Origin: an uncultured Phenylobacterium sp.
GTDB lineage: Bacteria; Pseudomonadota; Alphaproteobacteria; Caulobacterales; Caulobacteraceae
Direction of reading: 5' to 3'
DNA: 10,889 nucleotides
NCBI GenBank assembly: GCA_945952355.1
Contig: CAMFIW010000047.1
Coordinates: 1 to 10,889, forward strand
The first letter of the stretch is position 1. The number at the start of each line of letters is the position of its first letter. This document shows, one piece after another, positions 7,079 to 10,889 of this stretch. The notes beneath the pieces are model-generated. The model saw nothing but the letters and a program-made list of their open reading frames with translations, did not search any database and had not been told where the DNA came from. The position numbers were made by a program, and so were the translations under genes.

Positions 7079-8080
7079 ATGAAGGCCCTACTGAGCAAGG
7101 TGACCGGCGGACCCGAGACCCTGGTCATCGAAGACATTCCCGCGCCCACCGTGAAACCCGGCACGGCCCTGATCGACGTCAAGGCGATCGGCATCAACTT
7201 CCCAGACGTGCTGATGATCGAGGACAAGTACCAGTTCAAGCCGCCGCGCCCGTTCGCGCCGGGCGGCGAGCTGTCGGGCGTGATCAGCGCCATCGGCGAG
7301 GGCGTGACCAACCTGAAGGTCGGCGACCGCGTCCTGGCCCAGATCGGCAGCGGCGCCCTCGTCGAGCAGGTGGTTGCCCCGGCCGGCCGGCTGACCAAGA
7401 TTCCGGACAGCATGCCCTATGACGACGCCGCGGCGTTCATCCTGACCTACGGGACGAGCTACCACGCGCTGAAGGACCGCGGCCACCTGAAGGCCGGCGA
7501 GACCCTGCTGGTGCTGGGCGCGGCCGGCGGCGTCGGCCTCTCGGCCGTCGAGCTCGGCAAGGCCATGGGCGCCAAGGTGATCGCCGCCTGCTCGACCCAG
7601 GAGAAGGTCGACCTGGCCATCAAGCACGGGGCGGACTCCGGCGTGGTCTACGGCCGGGGCCCATTCGACAAGGACGGACAGCGCGCGCTCGGCGCCCTGT
7701 TCAAGGACGCCTGCGGCCCCGACGGCGCGGACGTGATCTATGACGCGGTCGGCGGCGACTATGCCGAGCCGGCCCTGCGCTCGATCGCCTGGGAGGGCCG
7801 CTATCTGGTGATCGGCTTCGCGGCCGGCGACATTCCGAAGATCCCGCTGAATCTCGCCCTGCTGAAGGGCTGCGACATCGTCGGCGTGTTCTGGGGCAAC
7901 TGGACCTCGCGCAATCCGGAGCTCTTCCAGCAGTCGATCCAGGAACTGATCGACCTCTACGGCCAGGGCAAGATCAAGCCCCACGTCTCGGAGCGCTTCC
8001 CACTCGCCAGGGGCGCCGACGCCATCGCCCACCTGGGTAGCCGCAAGGCCATGGGCAAGGTCGTGGTCACGGTCGACTGA
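7079..8080 (+). CDS. Zinc-free MDR NADPH:quinone oxidoreductase-like enzyme
   Basis: 333 aa from ATG 7079 (an ATG at 7070 would add three residues but lacks spacing for the GGGAG site). Medium-chain dehydrogenase/reductase of the quinone-oxidoreductase branch, expected to reduce quinones, enones or similar carbonyls with NAD(P)H in the cytosol. Seen: GroES-like N-terminal domain with GINFPDVLMIEDKYQ, FAPGGELSG and VGDRV; cofactor motif LGAAGGVG at 146-153 in a Rossmann fold; DVIYDAVGG at 218-226; and the family C terminus with KAMGKVVV. The catalytic and structural zinc cysteines of alcohol dehydrogenases are absent. The gene stands alone, divergent from the esterase and followed 7 bases after its stop by a strong hairpin. 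The substrate cannot be told. Acyl-CoA reductase or crotonyl-CoA-type MDRs are alternatives within the same superfamily. Confidence 0.88.
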   Translation: MKALLSKVTGGPETLVIEDIPAPTVKPGTALIDVKAIGINFPDVLMIEDKYQFKPPRPFAPGGELSGVISAIGEGVTNLKVGDRVLAQIGSGALVEQVVAPAGRLTKIPDSMPYDDAAAFILTYGTSYHALKDRGHLKAGETLLVLGAAGGVGLSAVELGKAMGAKVIAACSTQEKVDLAIKHGADSGVVYGRGPFDKDGQRALGALFKDACGPDGADVIYDAVGGDYAEPALRSIAWEGRYLVIGFAAGDIPKIPLNLALLKGCDIVGVFWGNWTSRNPELFQQSIQELIDLYGQGKIKPHVSERFPLARGADAIAHLGSRKAMGKVVVTVD

Positions 8081-8087
8081 CCCGGAA

Positions 8088-8115
8088 GGGAGGGCATCCA
8101 GGAGGATGTCCTCCC
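8088..8115 (+). terminator. Hairpin after the MDR oxidoreductase gene, probable terminator
   Basis: Bases 8088-8099 pair with 8104-8115 in a 12-base-pair stem with one G-T wobble and a 4-base loop (AGGA). After one mismatch the stem continues with 8084-8086 against 8117-8119. It begins 7 bases after the stop at 8080. There is no T-tract, so it could be an intrinsic-like terminator of the kind common in GC-rich genomes or an RNA-stabilising 3' hairpin. Confidence 0.5.
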
Positions 8116-8130
8116 CTCCGTCATCCCCAC

Positions 8131-8157
8131 TCGACGCCGGGCGCGCGGCGCTCTAGT
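8131..8157 (+). promoter_or_regulatory. Candidate promoter of the SDR-EamA operon
   Basis: TCGACG at 8131-8136 and TCTAGT at 8152-8157 are 15 bases apart, a loose match to Caulobacter-type promoters (TTGACG and a CTA-containing -10). The placement between the hairpin and the ribosome-binding site is right. The spacing is short and the match imperfect. Confidence 0.3.
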
Positions 8158-8170
8158 GATCGCCGATCAC
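8156..8170. promoter_or_regulatory. Inverted repeat GTGATC-GCC-GATCAC, possible operator
   Basis: Perfect 6-base arms around a 3-base centre. It overlaps the downstream edge of the candidate SDR -10 and ends 5 bases before the ribosome-binding site GGAGGGG (8176-8182). A repressor bound here would block transcription of the SDR-EamA pair. Alternatively it folds as a small 5' RNA hairpin. Confidence 0.35.
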
Positions 8171-8186
8171 ATACCGGAGGGGAAAC

Positions 8187-9044
8187 ATGGCGGGGCGTCT
8201 GGACGGCAAGGTGGCGGTGATCACCGGCGGGGTTTCGGGGATCGGGCTTGGCGCGGTCGAACTGTTCGTCGCCGAAGGCGCCCAGGTCGTGGCCGCCGAC
8301 ATCCAGGACGAAAAGGGCGCGATGCTCGAGAAGCGGTTCGCAGGCCGCGTCCGCTACGCCCATTGCGACGTCACTCAGGACGCTGAGATCGCTGCCGCGA
8401 TGAACCTCGCCGCCGAGGCCTTCGGCGGGCTGGACATCCTCTTCAACAACGCCGGCATCTCCGACCGCATGACCACCCTGGAGGAGGTCACGCCCGAGGG
8501 CTGGAACTGGATCTTCGACATCCTGGTGCGCGGCCCGGCGCTCGGCATGAAGCACGCCCAGCCGCTGATGGCGAAGCGCGGCGGCGGCTCGATCATCAAC
8601 ACCGCCTCGATCGCCGGCCTGCAGGCGGGCTTCGGCCCGCTGGCCTATTCCTCGGCCAAGGCGGCCGTGATCCATATGAGCCGCGTGGCTGCGGCCCAGC
8701 TTTCGCAGCAGGGCATCCGGGTGAACGCTATCTGCCCAGGCCTGATCGCCACTTCGATCTTCGGCGCCTCGATCGGCATGACCCGCGAGGTCGCCGACCA
8801 GATGGCCGCCATGGTCGCCCAGAACGGCCAGGTGGCGCAGCCCGTGAAGAAGCCCGGCCTGCCGGACGACATCGCCCAGGCGGCGCTGTACCTCGCCTCC
8901 GACGCGGCGGCCTTCGTCACCGGCACGCACCTGGTGGTCGACGGCGGTATCACCATCGGCGGCCGCCATAGCTGGGACCCGACCGCCGGCTCGCCGTTCG
9001 CGGCGATCTTCGGAGGCGTCTTCCCCGCCTCCACGGACGCGTGA
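8187..9044 (+). CDS. Classical short-chain dehydrogenase/reductase (SDR)
   Basis: 285 aa, preceded by GGAGGGG 4 bases before the ATG. NAD(P)-dependent oxidoreductase of the Rossmann-fold classical SDR family, cytosolic. Seen: TGGVSGIG at 13-20, Asp38 after the second strand (favours NAD over NADP), CDVT at 60-63, NNAG at 87-90, and catalytic Ser141, Tyr154 and Lys158 (Y-S-S-A-K), followed by RVNAICPGLIAT and a VTGTHLVVDGG end. The fourth tetrad residue, normally Asn in a D-x-N-x-x-G context, is Leu113 (FDILVRG). There is an extra C-terminal tail of about 25 residues after the usual DGG, starting GGRHSWDP. The stop overlaps the start of the EamA gene (GTGA), so the two are translationally coupled. 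Substrate unknown; steroid, cyclic-alcohol or glucose dehydrogenases are all near relatives. Confidence 0.88.
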   Translation: MAGRLDGKVAVITGGVSGIGLGAVELFVAEGAQVVAADIQDEKGAMLEKRFAGRVRYAHCDVTQDAEIAAAMNLAAEAFGGLDILFNNAGISDRMTTLEEVTPEGWNWIFDILVRGPALGMKHAQPLMAKRGGGSIINTASIAGLQAGFGPLAYSSAKAAVIHMSRVAAAQLSQQGIRVNAICPGLIATSIFGASIGMTREVADQMAAMVAQNGQVAQPVKKPGLPDDIAQAALYLASDAAAFVTGTHLVVDGGITIGGRHSWDPTAGSPFAAIFGGVFPASTDA

Positions 9045-9967
9045 CCGAGCCCGTCACGGCCGACCTCACGGCCCCGGCCTCGCCGCCGGGGCTCGCCCCC
9101 AATGTGCGCGGCGCCTTGTGGATGCTGGCCTCGGCCGCCGCCTTCACGGTGATGATGACGCTCATCAAGTATCTAGGCGCCGACTATCCCGCGAGCCTGC
9201 AGACCTTCTACCGCCAGGTGGCCGGCTTCCTGGTCCTGCTGCCGATCATCGTCCGCCATCGCAGCGCAGCCTTCGCCACCACGCGGCCCGGCATCCTGAT
9301 CTTCCGCTCGGCCGCTGGGACGATCGGCATGATCCTCAGCTTCTACGGCTTCCAGAAGATGCCGCTGGCCGACGCCAACGCGCTCTCCTTCACCCGAACC
9401 CTGTGGCTCGTGCCGCTCGCCGCCTTCGTGGTGCGCGAGAAGATCGGCCCCCTGCGCATCGGGGCGGCCGTGGTCGGCTTCCTCGGCGTGCTGATCATGG
9501 TGCGACCGGGCCAGGGCGGGCACCTCGCGCTCGGCCTGCCGGCGCTCGCCATGCTGGCCTCGTCCTTCCTTTTCGCCCTCACAGTCACCGGCATGAAGGT
9601 GATGACGCGGGATCATTCGCCCACCGTCCTGCTGGTCTGGTCGGCGGCGCTCGGCCTGGTGCTGGCCATACCCGGCGCCTTTATCGCCTGGCGCTGGCCG
9701 GCGCCGTTCGACCTGGCGCTGCTGGGCCTGATGGGCGTGATGGGAACGGTGACCCAGGCCTGCTACATCAAGGGCATGGCGATCGGCGACGCCGCGGCCA
9801 TGGCGCCGGTCGACTATGTGCGCCTGGTCTTCTCCGCGGTGGCCGGATTCTTCCTGTTCCATGAGTTGCCGGGCAGGTGGACCCTGGTTGGCGCGGGCGT
9901 CGTGGTGGCCTCCACCCTCTTCATCACCTGGCGCGAGCAGGTCGCGGCCAAGGCGGGCCGGGCCTAG
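9041..9967 (+). CDS. EamA/DMT-superfamily transporter
   Basis: 308 aa starting at GTG 9041, which overlaps the SDR stop by 4 bases. It is an inner-membrane protein with about ten hydrophobic helices in two tandem EamA repeats (about 24-155 and 167-296). Family features: first helix ALWMLASAAAFTVMMTLIK, the end of the first repeat at about 121-155 (VPLAAFVVREKIG then a G-rich helix and MVRPG), and the matching end of the second repeat (VFSAVAGFFLFHE then W-T-x-x-G-A). A soluble N-terminal stretch of about 20 residues is rich in Pro/Ala. DMT proteins export or import amino acids, vitamins, nucleosides or other metabolites. Coupling to the SDR suggests it moves that enzyme's substrate or product, which is inference only. 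Confidence 0.88.
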   Translation: MTEPVTADLTAPASPPGLAPNVRGALWMLASAAAFTVMMTLIKYLGADYPASLQTFYRQVAGFLVLLPIIVRHRSAAFATTRPGILIFRSAAGTIGMILSFYGFQKMPLADANALSFTRTLWLVPLAAFVVREKIGPLRIGAAVVGFLGVLIMVRPGQGGHLALGLPALAMLASSFLFALTVTGMKVMTRDHSPTVLLVWSAALGLVLAIPGAFIAWRWPAPFDLALLGLMGVMGTVTQACYIKGMAIGDAAAMAPVDYVRLVFSAVAGFFLFHELPGRWTLVGAGVVVASTLFITWREQVAAKAGRA

Positions 9968-10034
9968 AAAAATCCGGGCGGCCCTTGTCGGATCCCCGCG
10001 GCCCAGTGCGTCCTAAGCGCGACAGGAGCGCTAG

Positions 10035-10889
10035 ATGCCGACGGACCCATCCGACGACCGCCTGAATCTCCACCGCCGGGGCCTGCTGGGCGCCGGCGCC
10101 GCGCTCGCACTCGCGACCAAGGGATACGCCATGGACAAGCCCCAGACCGGTTACGCCGAAGCCGGCGATCTGAAGGTCTATTACGAGATCCATGGTGGCC
10201 CGCTCGACGGCCGCACGCCGATGGTCGCCCTGCCCGGCGGCCTGATCCCCATCGAAGTGGGCTTCACCCCCGACTTCATCGCCCGCTTCTCGGCCCGCCG
10301 CCCGCTGGTCCTGGTCGAGCCCCAGGGGCACGGCCACACCGGCGACCGGCCGGGCCCGGCCCGGATGGAGCAGTTGTCCGACGATCTGCTGGCGGTGATG
10401 GCGCATCTGAAGATCGCGAAGGCCCACCTGATGGGCCACAGCCTGGGCGGCATGATCGCCACGGGCCTGGCCATCCGCCACCCCGAACGGGTCGCCAGCC
10501 TCTGCCCGGTGAGCGCGCCCTACACCTTCGACGGCTTCCTGGCCGAACTCGTGGTCCTGCAGCGCGACCCGACCCATGCGCCCTCGGCCGAGCTCATCCC
10601 CCTGCTGCCGACCGAGGCCGATTTCGCCTCCTGGCGGGCGGTCTACGAACGGGTCAATCCGCAGCCCAAGACCTTCGACGCGGTGGTAGAGAAGCTGAAC
10701 GCCATGCTGGCCGCCTGGCCGGGCTGGATCCCCGCCCAGGTGACGACCATCAAGGCGCCGACCCTGGTGGTCAGCGGCGACAACGACTTCATGCGCATCG
10801 ACTTCGCCGACCAGATGGCCAAGCTGATCCCGCACGCCAGGCTCGCGGCCCTGCCGGACACCACGCACATCACCATCCTGAAGACCCGC
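10035..10889 (+). CDS. Alpha/beta hydrolase with twin-arginine-type leader (3' end outside window)
   Basis: The frame is open from ATG 10035 to the window end (285 codons, no stop), so the gene is cut by the window edge. AGGAG at 10024-10028 is 6 bases before the ATG. The N terminus reads LHRRGLLGAGAALALATKG (12-30), a twin-arginine pair followed by a moderate hydrophobic stretch and Y-A-M, consistent with a Tat signal peptide and periplasmic location. The body is an alpha/beta hydrolase: PGG at 67-69 near the oxyanion region, EPQGHGHTGDRPG at 95-107, nucleophile Ser136 in GHSLGG, Asp251 in SGDNDFM, and His278 in TTHIT. The triad is complete, and only a few tens of residues are likely missing. 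Epoxide hydrolase, haloperoxidase-like and lactonase families share these motifs; I cannot choose among them. Confidence 0.85.
   Translation, partial: MPTDPSDDRLNLHRRGLLGAGAALALATKGYAMDKPQTGYAEAGDLKVYYEIHGGPLDGRTPMVALPGGLIPIEVGFTPDFIARFSARRPLVLVEPQGHGHTGDRPGPARMEQLSDDLLAVMAHLKIAKAHLMGHSLGGMIATGLAIRHPERVASLCPVSAPYTFDGFLAELVVLQRDPTHAPSAELIPLLPTEADFASWRAVYERVNPQPKTFDAVVEKLNAMLAAWPGWIPAQVTTIKAPTLVVSGDNDFMRIDFADQMAKLIPHARLAALPDTTHITILKTR

Noticed and set aside
9957..9995. Possible hairpin after the EamA gene (GGGCCG with CGGCCC, and ATCCG with CGGAT)
   Set aside because: The two short pairings exclude or barely extend each other and leave long loops; no convincing terminator.
1..10889. Search for CRISPR arrays, tRNA or rRNA genes, transposases, integrases, toxin-antitoxin pairs and tandem repeats
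   Set aside because: None seen. The gene content and uniform base composition look like ordinary core and accessory-metabolism chromosome, so no defence or mobile system is claimed.

Overview
The window is a gene-dense, very GC-rich stretch of chromosome. It most likely comes from an alphaproteobacterium of the order Caulobacterales (Caulobacter or Phenylobacterium type). The main reason is the first gene, a sensor-less hybrid histidine kinase whose domain order and key residues match Caulobacter ShkA. The high-GC codon use, the AmpG-family permease beside it and the CTAG-containing promoter-like elements also fit. I see no mobile element, CRISPR array, tRNA, rRNA or sign of recent transfer. 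No gap between genes exceeds about 150 bases.

Left part (59-3316, + strand): a ShkA-like kinase, then an AmpG-family muropeptide permease 45 bases downstream. The kinase has a histidine-kinase core, a degenerate receiver that is probably a c-di-GMP sensor, and a canonical receiver. It is predicted to feed a phosphorelay (ShpA/TacA in Caulobacter) whose other parts are not here.

Middle part (3346-6933, - strand): a tightly spaced operon reads leftward as rlmN (23S rRNA/tRNA adenine methyltransferase), a four-helix DUF350 membrane protein and a membrane-anchored trypsin-like protease. It converges on ampG. Upstream of rlmN, in the same direction, is an alpha/beta hydrolase of the hormone-sensitive-lipase type with its own promoter and ribosome-binding site.

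Right part (7079-10889, + strand): divergent from the esterase is a quinone-oxidoreductase-like MDR enzyme, followed by a strong hairpin. Then come an SDR dehydrogenase translationally coupled (GTGA overlap) to an EamA/DMT transporter, and an alpha/beta hydrolase with a twin-arginine-type leader that runs off the window end. The enzymes here look like accessory small-molecule metabolism, but no substrate can be read from sequence.

I found no convincing undescribed multi-gene system. The points most worth a second look are the c-di-GMP pseudoreceiver signature in the kinase, a Glu in place of the catalytic Asp in the protease, a Leu in place of the tetrad Asn in the SDR, the rlmN-DUF350-protease gene set, and several palindromes and hairpins in the short intergenic spaces.
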